Positions 35,071 to 48,500 of a stretch of DNA of 64,000 nucleotides are shown one piece after another (the first letter of the stretch is position 1; each line of letters begins with the position of its first letter). The notes under the pieces were generated by a model that ran no database searches, was not told the origin of the DNA, and saw only the letters and a list, made by a program, of their open reading frames with translations. Made by a program: the position numbers and the translations under genes. Location: positions 302,386 through 366,385 of the forward strand of contig NTMA01000037.1 of assembly GCA_002917075.1 (NCBI GenBank), read 5' to 3'. Source of the stretch: Hawksworthiomyces lignivorus (Eukaryota > Ascomycota > Sordariomycetes > Ophiostomatales > Ophiostomataceae).

Positions 35071-36760
35071 TTACAGAACCATCATACCAGCCACCGCGAC
35101 GACGACGGCGAAAGCACTTGCACCAAGAATCCGCTCGCCAGCAACTACACGACCACCCTCGTTCTTTGACGAACCGCTGGAGCCGCTGCAGTCTTGGGTA
35201 AAGCTAGTCGTGGAGCAGCCAGCGGCACTACCCGTAGAAGAGCCGGAATTGCCCGAAGAGCCCTGAGCCTGTCCGTTGTTACCAGGGCCGTTGGAGCTGC
35301 CACCGGGGACGGTGTCGGCACTGGTTGGTGAGCTGCCCGGAGCGGAGCTAGCGGACGAGGCGCCAGCATCCATATCGAGACCAGTGCCTTGGAAGCTCTT
35401 CAGCACAGTCGGCTTGTTGCCGTTGGTGATGGAGTTGTTCAAGGCCAGCGCGTTGGTGTATACGTAGGAGTTAGCGTTGTTGGTGCCAGCGCCTGACTTA
35501 GCGTTATAGCAATCGATCTCGACCTGCTTGAATGTAGCAAAGTCATAGCCATAGGTCTTGATATCATCGGAACTCCAGTCGATGGGACCGCCAGCCCACT
35601 GGACGGTGCCAGGGGCGTTGGAGCTGGCACCGCCAGGCCAGATGGAGATCTCAACACGGGAGGGCGTCTGGGGGTAGTTCCACTGGTTGGCAGTAGCATT
35701 CCAGGTCTCAGACTTCTTCTTCGTGCGGCCGACCTGACCATCAACAAGCCATGTGATAGAATCAGGTGTCCATTGGACTTCGTAGGTGTGGAAGTTGTCG
35801 TACGTATCGGACAGCGAGATATTAGCCGAGTTGTCGTCTATACAAGTTAGCCAGGGGGTTCATAAAAAGAGAGCATAGAAGCCAAAGACTATATCGTGGC
35901 GCAGATAAGTGCTTACAATTCAGAATGCCTTGGAAGTAGTAATTGGTCTGGGCGATGTCCAGCTCAGTACCAACAAATTCGTAGTCGATTTCATCCTTCA
36001 CGTCACTGAGGAGAATGAACGCTGTGACAACACCAGCACCACGGGACGTCTTGAATGTCGCCTTGACAGAGCCGTACCACATGTAGACTGTTGAGGACAA
36101 AACGGTACCGACAGAGTTGGCAGGCATGGTCAGCAGAATGCTTTCGTTGTTGTATGCAAGCGGTGTACCCTGGTACACCCAGTCGGCAGTACTCGCGTCG
36201 CCGAGGTACTTGTCGGCACTGACAATACGATCCATGCTATTCATAGGCATCACCCGGCTCTGGCACTGTGGCTCAGGAACACACGAATCAAGAGAAAAAG
36301 ACATGCGCGGGTCGCATCCACCAAGACAATAGGCACCAATACCGCACTGTCCGTATTCTGTGAAATAAACGTGTCAGCAGATATTCGCGTTTTCATATAC
36401 CATGGCACAGTTAATCAAGGGCAGAAACAGCAGCGTAGAGGCACACATCTCGCAGCGGAAATTTGGCATCCTGAGCATAGGCATCGGGCATAAAACTAAA
36501 AACAAAGGGGGAAAGGAGCGCTGCTATTTGCACACCGTCAAACAGCATGCATGTCCGTCCTCCAATGCACAAGCCGGACCTGTACTTCTGCCCTACGGCA
36601 GTTTCGTATAGAAGATGAGCACGCCATCCGAGAACTACTTACGTGAACAGCACGGCGTTTCTTCCGGGCACTTCTGCGTGAGCGAGCAAGTGGCCGGCGT
36701 GGCCAAGACACCCGAGGCGCCCAGCATGACAGCGCCGACCGTGAAGAGAGTCCGAACCAT
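35071..36760 (-). CDS. GPI-anchored chitin-glucan transglycosylase, Crh2/Utr2-like (GH16 with CBM18-like module)
   Basis: Cell-wall enzyme that links chitin to beta-glucan. Exons 36643-36760, 35917-36357 and 35071-35837 (introns 285 and 79 bp) give 441 residues. A signal peptide (about 1-20, ending GVLA-TPA) is followed by a cysteine-rich chitin-binding-like module (about 25-71; cysteines at 25, 31, 37, 38, 44, 50, 54) that spans the first junction. The GH16 catalytic core has DEIDYEFVG with E162 and E166 as nucleophile and acid/base candidates. Later come VQWTPDSITWLVDG and a tryptophan-rich WPGG segment. A Ser/Gly-rich linker (about 350-410) and a terminal hydrophobic tail indicate GPI anchoring. 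The N-terminal module suggests the Crh2/Utr2 type over Crh1. The first intron is unusually long for this window. Confidence 0.94.
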
Positions 36761-39700
36761 GGTGGAGACGGGAGGTTGCGTTGGCAACGCAGAGACGATT
36801 AAGAATGTATTAGAACCGAAAGTGGCGTAAAGATATATAACGAATGTGAAAGAAGCAGCGCGGTGTCTCAAATCGAGAAAGGCGCGTTGAGACAATACTA
36901 GGGAGGTGTTTTGAGGACGGTCACCAACTCGGCGGACGGGAAGACTTTCGAGGTTGTTGAATTAAGCAGTGATGAATCTCGTGGAACTTCTGAGACCACA
37001 ATAGCGAGTGTATGGTCCTTGGGGTGAGGAAAAAGGCGCGAGTAAGAATCGGCAGAGCAAACAAGAGGATGACGAGAGAAGAGAAGAGGAACACGAGATG
37101 CGAAAGATTCAACTGCGTTCTTCTCTACGTTATAGCGAATGTGTTGAAGTGAAAAAGGAGAAAAGCAATAAAAACAAATAAAGAAAGAACGAGAGGACAG
37201 AAGGAAGAAGGCTGCTCAAAGAAGGCTTCCACTTCGACCAAACGAGAGTCTGTGAGAGTAGATGACAAGAGAAGAAGAAAAAGTATGGGGAAGCAGGAAA
37301 GAAAAGAAAGAGAAAGGAGAAAGGAGGAACAGAATGGGGCGCGCCAAGGCCTGGGAAGGTGCCAAGACTCTGAAAATTATATGTGCGAGAGAAAAACGTA
37401 AAATAATGTCAGGGGAGTGGGCACACAAGGAAGGAACAAGGCACCCTCCTCTTTTGGGTAAACGGACGCTATGCCAGACGTGGCTTGGTGTGCGGAGGCT
37501 GCTGGGAAGGAGAGAAACCGCCTCGAAAGGGTGCAAAGCGGGCAGGAACAGAAAGCGCGACCGAAAGATACGGAACAGTGCGGAGCGAGCGTTGTTATGA
37601 TGATGCACGACTACAAGCACGATGCGGTTTCCAATACGAGAAAGTGCGTCAAGAAAAAAGAAGGAAATACATATTGCAAAAAATGCATGACAGGGTAGAT
37701 GCTCGTAACTTTACACAGTCTGGGTGTGTGTATGGACCTATGGAATTTACGATGAGCTGCGACATGGCAGATCTTACTGGAAGACTGAGAGAAATAGTGC
37801 GGAAAGTAACCAAGGAACACAAAGCAGATCCAGGCCAAGACCTCTTTCAGTGGCTTGAGCCTGGACGCATTCTTGCACCAAGAGCTGATGGGTATCCCGT
37901 TCAAGTTTGGTCTGACCCGTTTTTTTTGCTCGTATTGTCAATTTGGGGTGGTAGAGGTGGGGAGGCATGCTCAGATGGCGCCAGGTTGCTGTGCTAAGTT
38001 TAGCCTTTTGGTGTTCTGTCCGTTGGCTGCGTTTTGATGGTTTCGCACTGTTCACCTGCTCTGAAAGACACAGACTCGGTACTCGTACACATGCTGATGT
38101 GCGAAATGAGCGAAGCAGGAAAATGTGCTGGAACTTTGAGCAATCTTAACAAACGTACTAGGGACTGCGATGAATAACGAGTACAGCATCAAGTTCTGTT
38201 ATGCCCACAGCACCCGAAGTTATACGGTTCCAAACTCGGCGCAGGTTGTATTTTCTGAGAGACGCCAAAACAGCAGCCACCCAGCCTGTGTGTTGTAGAA
38301 ATGCCGACCGTGATCAAAGCAAAACAAGGCTGCCAAATGGAACGCGTACAGTACATGGAGTTTTCAATATACACTGTTTAGTAATACGATACGTGCGCTG
38401 TTCGCCTGCCCCATCTGACAGCACATTCCTTCTTGTGAGCCACCCGACCGTTACATTCTGTGAAGCGCAGGATACATGCTCCGGCGCCGCGCGTATGATG
38501 CGAAGTAAGACATTTCCTTTGTCCAAGACTGTTTTGCTTCCTCTCTAGAGAGAGACGGCAACCAAAGTTGTGTCGTACTCTCTTCTGGGGCATTTAGAGA
38601 TGGGTCCTGCCAAGAGATCGACCCGAATCTCTCAGGCCAAAAAGTGATTAGAGAAAAAAGCAAAGACAGAAAAGGAAGAAAAAAGAAATGAGGGAAAGGG
38701 TGGAAAGATGCTACTGCTTGCCGCAAGGATCCCCAGACTATGTCACACTGCAGCCGGAGGCTCCCCTCCAGCATCTCTGAGATCCTGTGCAATGCTTGCA
38801 TACTGTCGGTACAAAAAGCACTTTCTTTCATTTGGCGCTCAATGCAGAAAACAGGGGTAGCCGGCAAATGATGGCAGCCTGCACAGTGATTAGCTGCGGT
38901 GCTAGCGCATGGCAAAAGAATAAAATAAAAAAGTAATGAACGCCAACAGGAAACACTGCTATCCGGGCAGGACAAGGGTGAGCTTCTCAACTGTCGAAAA
39001 CGATTCAACTTGCTTCTGCGGATCTTCCCTTCAGAATTGCCAAATACGTCTCCCAAAATTCCCAGGCAGGAATATATGTACCCGTATATATAGATATTAA
39101 CAAACTCAGTTTTCCCCGAATTCATTTGGATAGGGGAAGAACATCGAGTTCTTCTTTTTGATCTCTCTATTTTACTCCGTCGCACAGTAATCTGTGTGCT
39201 CTCGCTGCTTGCGGTCTCTTGTTGTCTCCTTCTTCTTTTTTGGTCTTTTTGACGACATGTCTCTCTATATTCACAGAATCGCCCAATGACACGGAGATTG
39301 TTACAAATTCGTCTATTCACACTCTCAATAGTTTATGCATAGCAAATCGTACGTCAGCTATTTCTCACTGTCAGTCAGAGAAAATCATATTTTGTGAGAC
39401 AGCATTCTCACCTTGCATCGAGGTGTAGAACCTAGCAAAGAGCACACCGTCGCTGTCGTATGGCACACAGACAGATAAACCTTTCCCGACATGTGTAAGG
39501 CGCAAAAGGAAGGGACCGCCCCTAGAAAGAGATCTGGCACGCCGTAAGTTGTTAGCATACCACCGAAGAGAAATAGAAGGTTCCGTTTTGCATAAATCTC
39601 GCCGGTAGCGACGTTAGCCTAAAGTGACCAACGACAGACTTTTGCTATATCTGTCGGCGGCTATACGTTCTTCAAAACTACATTGTCCTATCCATCTCCC

Positions 39701-41135
39701 GTGTTCAGGCGAACGCGACAGCCTGGGCCTGTCTCTCGTCTTCTATGCACCTGCCGGCCAAACTGCGGTCATCATTTCCGTCAATTGAGCTACACAAGGG
39801 ACGTCGCAGATCGTGAGCAAATCATTTAAGCGTCGTAGAAATCATAGGGACTTTATAACCCTGTTTTTCTAATTTCCTTTTTCCCCGGTTCCTAAGTGTG
39901 CACTCTGATGGAGCAGCACGAGAGACCGCAAATCACCATTGCCGAGGGAATAGACAGAATAGGTAGGTACTGGATATTTCGCGGAATACCTCACGTACAT
40001 CGAGTAGTGCGTTTCTTTACTACTTCTCAGTCCTACCCCAAATGTGGACTGTGAATCTATATGGCGGATTTGCATCTCAGCGGACGTTCAAGCATACAAG
40101 ATGTGGCTACTCAGCCTTGCTTCCGTGCTTTGCAGGGCTTGACTTCTCCTATGAGACATCTTGATTCTAGAACACGGCAAAGTACCCTGCCGATCAAGGA
40201 ATGCATAGCAATGAGATTAAGACGTATCTTGATGTGAGGAAACGACGCTAGCGTCCAGCCTTTTTCAGAAACAGCCTCAAGATATATGTCGCTGTGGTAA
40301 TTTCCAATGCACGTGACTAAAGTTGGCTTACTGGCGTTTGTACCTGTAAGTACAGGTTCACGTCCAGGAAAACAATATCAAACATGTTTGGCAAGCCAGA
40401 GTAGATGAGGGACAATTGTGAACAAAGAGAGATTGATATTCAGCAGGAAAAAGCACCAATATTTCCTCCCTTTATCATTCCGCAACCTTTGACGAGACAC
40501 CGAGACCGCCGTTAGATTTGCAAGGAGAACACTCCTAGTACTAAAGAAAAGAAAAACAAGAATAGGAAACAAATTAAACCTAGATCAGAAGGTTGAAGAA
40601 GAATGAACATTTGCCCTGAATTTTTTTTGTTCCTTCGCCGTCAAAACAAAATTTCCCTTTGAAAACCTACCCGAAATTGACACAATAAACCAGACAATAA
40701 AAAAGGAACCAAGAATTTCGGGGGAAAAAGTTACAGTATAAGACCGACCAGAAAAAAAGTAAAGGAGAACAGAGGAGCTCTCAGAAGACCAGGAAAGAAA
40801 AATCAGAAAAGAGACGACCATTCGGCGAGAAAGGTATTAGAAAAGAAAAATTCCAGAATACAAAAAATTCTTCCCGAGCGAATCAAACAATTTTTTTCCT
40901 CTTTCGTTGATTTGTTGATTTTCCATTGCGTTCAGGAACTGATTGCCGTAAGCAGACCTCTCGTCTAGCAGCGCCAGACTGAACACTTTCAGAGACCGAA
41001 GCGGCATACACGGAGTGAGGGCGTAACGTAACTCGATGCCGATGCCGAAACGGACAAATCGCACGCTGCAACAGCTGTTGTTGTAGCTGTTGATGGACAG
41101 CATTTCGAGTTCGAGGATTTCAATAGTTTGCCTTC
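36761..41135. other. Long 4.4-kb region upstream of the Crh-type gene
   Basis: The first kilobase (about 36761-37600) is purine-rich on the + strand, so pyrimidine-rich on the Crh-gene strand, as in strong fungal promoters and leaders. The rest is AT-rich with only short or competing frames (the 289-codon antisense-like frame at 38451-39320 has no recognisable motif). The end is the 3' flank of the Myb gene. Confidence 0.55.
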
Positions 41136-42599
41136 TTATCGTTTCCCAGAGCCGGTAGTTATTTGGTCTGCGAAGTGCTCTTTGGCGTACTGCTCACAAG
41201 CCTGCAAGAAATGGAAACGGTATGGTTAGCTAGACGAATACTACTATTTCACGGTTCCATAGTTTTCAAAAGTAGCTGACCTTTGCTGGCTTGCCAACTT
41301 TCTGGCCAATGACTTTCCACTTTTGGTTTTCATATTCCTTGATCGCATTCAACAAGGCAACACTCTATAGATGCAGGGTTAGCCGCAAAAGTTCTGGGAC
41401 TAGGCATAGCGCAAGCTCATCCCGGAACATGTAACACCAAACAAGAGGAAATAGGAAGCAGCATACCTCATCTTCAGCAAACTCTGCGTAATGCATGTCC
41501 TAAACGTGAACAAATCTGTCAGCAATGCCAAACCTTGCTACGTGTATGGGATAAGTAGAAGCAACACACCTTGTACCAATGCTTTTTGACACTGCCTTCG
41601 GTACGTGTGGGGAAAGTCTAAAATGGAAGCAGTTAGCGTACTGGATCTAGAAACAAAAGCTATTGTAATTGGCTTGAGTTCGTCACCCACCTTGGCAATG
41701 TCAGCCCACGAGCTACCAGCATCCCGCATCTGCTTGAGACGATGTTCTTCTGCTGGTGTCCAGGGTGTGTTGGTGCGACTCTTCTTTGCAGGTGGAGGCG
41801 TCGGGTTTGCCCCAGTCTCGTCAGGTTGTACTTTCACAGGATTTACAGCTCCGGGAGCAGGGGCGGCGGAGCCTGGTACCGTAGCGGCCGCAGTGCTTGG
41901 CGTAGAAGGAGGCTGAATAGAAGATGCTGCGCCAGCACCCGACGTTGTTGCGGCTGGAATAGGAGGCGGGATAATGGGAGACGCGGACGCAGTTGGAGCT
42001 GGGGCGGTTGCCGGATTAGGTCGCTTCCGTGCCCGCTGCGCAGCAGGCGTCGACACAGAGGCAGAGGCCGTAGGCGGCGGAGGCTGCTGTTGTGACGGGG
42101 CATGCGGCGGCGGCGGTGCGTGCTGCTGTGCGTGTTGCTGTGCGTGCTGCTGGGCGGCATGCTGAACGTGTTGCTGGGCATGCTGCTGGGCAACATTCAT
42201 AGGAGGTTGCACGGGGCCCGGGTGGTGTTGTTGGCCAGGGCCAGGTGGGGGCGGCTGCTGGCCGTAGCGAAAATCCATGGGATCATTTCGGCGGGCATTT
42301 ATGTGTTGGTATTGGTGCTGCGTGCTGAACCAGGGGGATGCGGGATTAGTAAAAGCGGTCGTAGGAATAGGACTAGCAGGGTGCGGTATGGGGGATATAG
42401 CAGGTATGGGGGATAATGAGGATATATTTGGTGAAGGCTGGATGTTAGGCAAAGATTGCAGGCTTGGAAAGGACGACGAGGGATGAGGCGCTTGTTGCTG
42501 GTGGTGTTGGTGCTGGTGCTGGTGGTGCTGGGGATGCTGTTGCTGCTGGGGGTCCCATGGCTGCTGCTGCTGTCCGACGTCGGGTCTTGCCTGGTTCAT
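41136..42599 (-). CDS. Gln/Pro/His-rich Myb/SANT-domain protein
   Basis: Five exons (41691-42599, 41570-41617, 41467-41499, 41281-41364, 41136-41201) give 379 residues; all introns are GT-AG and frames join exactly. The N-terminal two thirds is low-complexity, with Gln/His runs and a repeated HAQQ unit (about 140-160). A conserved C-terminus follows: a first SANT/Myb repeat starting at PWTPAEEHRLKQMRDAG (about 279), continuing across the first junction through TFPTRTEGSVKKHWYK, and a second, SVALLNAIKEYENQKWKVIG with KACEQYAKEHF (about 331-370). A basic RARKRPN stretch may be a nuclear signal. Probably a DNA-binding regulator; targets are unknown. The start is uncertain because a protein-like ATG exon with a GTGAGT donor lies at 43497-43573 (see findings). 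Confidence 0.85.
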
Positions 42600-45500
42600 T
42601 GAGAACAGCGGGAAGCGAGAAGATCACCGCTGGTAAAAGAGAGGGTAGGCAGAGTTGAATGACACTGGCTATTTATTATACCAGTAGCGAAGATAAGGCT
42701 GCTAGTACCACGCCGGGGAGATCAAAAGAGGAAGAGGTAAGATGGAACAGAGCGGCTGTCTAAGTGTGGAAGCGTGTGATGTCAAGTATTGCTTCGGTTG
42801 AAGTAGTAAACCGGTCCGTAGTCGTAGCGATAGCGGGAGGGCAGCAGCAGAGGCAGTAATGTGGATTCAGATAGCAGGCGAGGAGAGTGGCGGCCGGAGC
42901 GAGGAGAGAGACGACGAAACACAACGGCGCGTGTGACTTCGGTCCTTGTGGAACGGAAGCGAGGGAAGGGCGAGAGGAGCTTAGGTCGTCGACTAGGCCG
43001 ATCGAGAAAGAATCGGGGCGGCCAGCGAGAGGACGAAGGACGGGAGGAGTAGTCCGAGTAAATGAGAAACGACAGGAGAGGGAGGCGAGGCGATGAAGGG
43101 TATGTTGTCTGGTATTGGTACCCGCAGCATAGACCGAGCAAGACGGCTCACCGTTCTCGTGCTTTGTTTTTGGGCGGGTTGACTAGATAGGGAAAGAAGG
43201 CGTGTTGCTCACAGCGCCTTTGTCTGATTTTCAAATGATGTTGCACGCGTGCATTCTCCTTATTCTCTCGCTCTCTCCGTTTCCCTCATTTGCTGCTTCT
43301 CGTCTTGGGGATGCGTCGTGGTTTGCGTTGTGTATTTGCTCCTCTTTTACGGCTCTTTTTTTTTTTTTTTTTGTGTTTTTCTTTGCTTTTTGCCCATATG
43401 TCGCCGCCCATTTTATGTCTCTGCTTTGGGGAGGAACGGGGGGATTTTGAGAGGGGGGAGGGGATACGACAAAGGTACAAGGAAAGAGGGTACTCACTGC
43501 ATGTCGTTAGGGTGGTTGGTGGAGTTGCTGTACATGTACTCCGGCACAGGGCCGACCTGCCACTGCTCCATGATCTAAAAACGGCGCGCGCAAAGGCCAG
43601 AGGTTAGATATAGAAGGGAAAAGCGATGCCAATGTTGCAGATTAAACAGAAGCAATGGAAAAGAGCAAAAAGGCGATGATATTTTTGTGCTGGTCGCGGT
43701 CGGTGATGAGAGTGGAACGGAAAGTAATTGATTGATGAGGAAGGAAATGAAGAAAAGAGGATACAGGTCCAGGTCGCGTCAGAAGGTTTACCGACGCGCT
43801 TGCGATGGCTGGGGGACAAGAAGCGAAACGAAACAAAATGCAATAGAACAGACAAAAAAGATCGCCGGCAATGTTTCGTCTTCAGGCCACTCTTGATGGA
43901 TTGAAGAGAAGTTCGCCTTCTGATGATTCTTTTTTGTCCTTTTTCCTTTTTTTTATTCTTCGTCGCTTGGCTTGGTCTCTGTCTCCGGCCTCTCTGGCCC
44001 TGGGGATCAAAAAAATTTTAATTCCCTGCCCACTCTTATTTGGCTTGCTGACCAGTGGCGGAGAAATCGGGCGGCGCGGATTTCTGCGGGTGGCTGAAAG
44101 GACCGGGGGGGAGAGCACCAGATCATGAAGACCAGGACGAAGCAGAATGGAGCACCTCAAAGCCAAGCCAACAAATGGACGGACCCAAAGCAGATAAACA
44201 AGGTAGGTTTTAGAGCAGTTGGGGCAAAGCTGGCGCGCAAGCTGGTAGGCAGTGGGCCAGAGCTCGGAAGCCAGCAAAATGGAGATGATCGTCCGCTAAT
44301 AGATGAAAAGAGGAAGGGCGAAAAAGCGATAAAATAAAAATGCTAAGAGGATAAAAAAGAAAATGCGGAAAGAGATAATAAGAACTGACAAAGACCAAGA
44401 ATGAAGAAAAGGAGAGGGGACTAGGGAAAACGCGTGAACGAACGACAGCCAACTCGAGCAACACAGAAAGGGAAGCAGCAACGAACAATGGGGGTGGCAG
44501 GGTATTAGCGGCCTCCTGCACGGGCAAATGCACGTTGCCGCAGTGGGAGCTGGACGCCAATGCTTACTTCGGACGCAGTCTTTTGCAACGCGTGGTAAAA
44601 ACGAGTTTTTTTTTGGAGGCCAAGACCTGCAAGGAGGAACGACAAAATACAAAATGGAGCGACGGCGAGCAACAACAAAAGCAATTAAATAGACAGAGCA
44701 GCAAATTGGATGACAACAACAGGAGACCTGGGTTCCAACCGCAAAAAGGGCGAAGGGGGAGAAAGAAACCAAGACCGAAGACAAACGAAGAAAAACAAGA
44801 CAGAAATTGAGAGGAAAACAAAAGAATTGTCAGGGACAGATGAAAGGCATTTTTGCCTGTCAGAAAAAAAAACTTACGTCGCGTTGGGTCGCTAATATTT
44901 CTCCCTCTGGGATGGGGCCAATGCTTCAAGCTCTCCTCAAGCTTGGTAGATAGGAAGAGCGCTTTAATTGGAAGCGTTCTGTTGGTGTCTGGCTTGATGG
45001 CGATGCTGATGTCAATGCCGCCGATAAAGGATTTGTTGACTTCTCGTTTCGCGATGCGCAATCTGTGTCGCTGTCGGTGCGATTTGATGCGTCAATTGAC
45101 GCTTTTATTTGGCGTTCCCTTGATCGCCTGTCGTTGATCGCGAGACAGGAGTACTTGGTTGCAGGGTATGTAGCTGGTAGGTTTTTAGAGAAGGTAAAGA
45201 TACCTCCAAGAAAGAGAAAAAGGAATAAAATATAAAAGAAAAAAAAAAGTAATAAATAAAATAGAACGCCAAACCTGTTTTGGAGTTTGCGCAAGAGACA
45301 AAGGTGGTGTTGGATGGGAGGTACCGGGATTTTCTCTTTTCTGCTTCGAATACGGAGTATTTCCCTTTTCCTTTTTACTTTTTTCTCTCTGCCTGGCAGT
45401 TTCTCCCTGCTCTTTTTTAATTAATTTGTGAGATAGCGAAAGGGGCTTGGCGATCCGTAGCTGGTAGACTGGTAAACAAGCAAAAAAAACGCGTGCTTTT

Positions 45501-48500
45501 CCTGGGATTAACGTTCTCGCTCTCTGAAAATTGAATTGAGTGAGCCACATGCCATGCTGTACCGCCACCAGAAAGAATGGCCTGTTCTCTTCTGCCTCTT
45601 CCAGGCCTTTCGTCCTCTTTCTCTCCTCTTCAGTTCTTCCCTTGCCTCTTGCGACCGCTCGATTTCCCTCTGCATCCCTAAGCCTAGAAATGCAAATTGT
45701 GCAGCATCATATCTTACCTTTATGCCCCCGGCCTCGCAAGTAGGGATATTTTAAATGTATTTAGACAGCGTCGCGTGTGGGTGTTGGCGCTCATCAACAC
45801 GGGTAGCCTCAGTTGGTGTCGTGCAGTCGAAAACCTGGGTTTTGCTGTGGGTAGTGCCGAATGTGAAAAGAGACAAAAGGGACGGCAAGGGGAGGCTAAA
45901 GTTCGAGAGCTTGGTTGCTTCTCAGAAAACAGGGGTAGAAGGTATCTCAGAAAAGAAACAAAACAACGTGCAGGGCTGAGAGAGCAGCAAGCTTGGTGTT
46001 TTGATGTATTGCGATGCAAGATACTTGTAGCCAAAGTCACTCCTAGGTCTAAGTTCAGGGGGTTGTTTTTGTACGATCGTAAGGACCAAAGAGGAATGGG
46101 GAGGAATGAAGGACAAGAAAGCGAAGGAAACGGTTGGGGGGGAGTATGTAAAAAGGCGGAGAAAAAATACTGACAGGAAGCTACCCGGTTGATAGGCGGG
46201 AAGGGTGTGGCTAAAAGTATCTCTTTTCTTGGTACGGTGTCCGGGTAGCGCACTGAGAGTGAGCCTTTTGTAGCATTACATATTGCACACGATTATTCGT
46301 ACACCTTTGCAGCGCAATATGATTTGTTCCCATTTCTTTTCGGCTTGCTTCGCCTCTCACCCACTTACCACACGCCCTCTCAGTCAGCTAGTATAGTGCA
46401 GCACGCACAAGCCAGAAAGACACAGCTTCGCCAAAGAAAAAAGAAAGAAAAAAAAAAAAAAAACGACGGCGAAGTCAAGCAAGACCCATCAATTAGCTTT
46501 GGGCTAAGGGAACAAAAGGGAGGTGCGCCTCAGTCGGCGCACCCCCCTCACTCGGACGCCTACGCCATACTGTATCTGAATAAGCGCAACGTCTTCTAAT
46601 AGCTGTCTTGAACCTCAAAACAGGCAGTCCCAGAAGACAAAAGAAAGTGACCCAAAACGGGACGAAAGTGCTTGAAAAACAGCAGACAAAGTAATGTTCC
46701 GGTACATCCGTTATCTGGTTATGTCAGCGAGTGCTGAAGAGAAGCCAGCTGCCAATTGACTGGCAACGAAGCCAACTAAGCTTACTCTGTGAAGCGAGAT
46801 GCCGTAACTGTTGCGACGCTTGGTTGCATTTCCCTTGCCTCCTCGCCCAAGATGCTTGCCAACCTCTTTATTTCTTACCTCCTCTCATTTATTTTTCGCT
46901 GGCTTGAAAATGTCACTCGCTGGCAGACTTTCGTGCTTTCGTCCTCGGCTTTGTCGCTGACCAGCAACTTGGCGTGACGTGACCATCTTTCTACGAACAC
47001 TACGCTGCACGTACTGGAGTTGCCTGAGATGGCCTGCGCTAAAATAAAAAGTGGATAGCGCTGTGGCCTAGTACGCCGTAGCGTATCCAACAGTGGACAC
47101 TACGACTACAATCCTCGTACCCTGATCTATAGAGAACATTAAGAAGATCAGAATTGGACAGGCAGGGCCTATTAAAGCGCCGCTGCAGGAACCAGACGCG
47201 CCCCCTTCCCCCCAACGTGCAAGCTCTCGGTGCTGCTCTGTCACAGACCATTCAGCTCAATGTAGTGTTGTTTGTGGGCATTTGATCTATTTTTTTTTTT
47301 TTTTTTTCGATTAAGAAATGAAGGCTACTACTCAAATCTCGCGGCTGTGTTTGATTTCCGCGCTGTTCAGCCAGTGCTTCCGCGATACGTTTACGTCGCA
47401 CTCAAACTCCATACTTCATGATGTACAGGCAAACACGCCACAGCGCGTGGAGAGCGCGACTCTTACGACTGCCGTAGCGCTTCATGGAAGAAAGATAGAG
47501 TGGAGAACGAAGATTGAATTTGCCATCAGAGCAAATCGGGACAAAATAACTCCCTTCCTGTACCCTACCTTCCCCCTTCGGCTCTAGAGTTTTCCAGCCG
47601 AGCATGTGACATTACGGAGAACTCTAGGGCCTAAGGAAAATCCCTTCCCTCTTGGTCATCGATGAGCTCTGCGCTGATCTGCTCGGCTTGCTCCGGCGAA
47701 GGTTCCGGCCAATGAGACAGTTGGTTTGATGGACCCAATCTGCTCCGCAGAAGAAGAAAAAATTGAAATGGAAAAAGAAACTTCTACGGAGTACTCTCTC
47801 CTAATTGTCTCCATATTCACAGGTCTTTGCTTCTCCCAGTTTGCGATATTTATATTACTGTATCTAGAGATAATGGAGCCGAATAGCTTTCACAGCGAGC
47901 ATGCGTCGAGATTTGACCCCGTCTTTCTCCGAGGCACGACTTCTACTTGTACAAATGACAGGGCCGTGCAATGATGCGGAGAACGGTTTGCAAACAGTTC
48001 AGTGGGTCTATTCTGTGAAACTCCTGTGGGACTGCCCGCTGTTCTTGTGCCGACCTGCCTTTTAAGAGCGTAAATTCATTTAGATAGTTCAATACTTAGA
48101 GACAAGTACCCACAAGTACACGGCTCTTGCATCGACCATTTTCGTGACCTTTTTTCTCTGGGGGATCTTCAATTTCCCTGAGCACCATTCCCGCGATTGT
48201 GATCGGTCTAATTGTTTTTTGGTAGGCTCTAAGGGTGGAGAGACCTCAGAAAGGTCCAGGGTAGCCTTTCTAAATTTACATACGAGCAGGCAGAACTCCG
48301 TAGCTTCTCTTAGAAGCTAGCCTAGAAAGTTTGAAATACATAAAAGAACAGAGTACCTTGACCAAAGATGCTTAATTCTACACATAATGTACATAGGAAA
48401 TGCAGAAGGTAGAAGCCTAGTATAACTTTAATTTTTCGTGAGCAGACATGAGACGAAAATACGGCTCTGCTTAAGGGTGCTCATTACTTCTTCGCTGGCT

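Noticed and set aside
38451..39320. 289-codon minus-strand frame upstream of the Crh-type gene
   Set aside because: Irregular composition without motifs; probably chance in a low-stop stretch.
47726..47974. 82-codon frame with one hydrophobic segment
   Set aside because: Too short, isolated, overlaps a TACGGAGTAC copy, and has no family resemblance.
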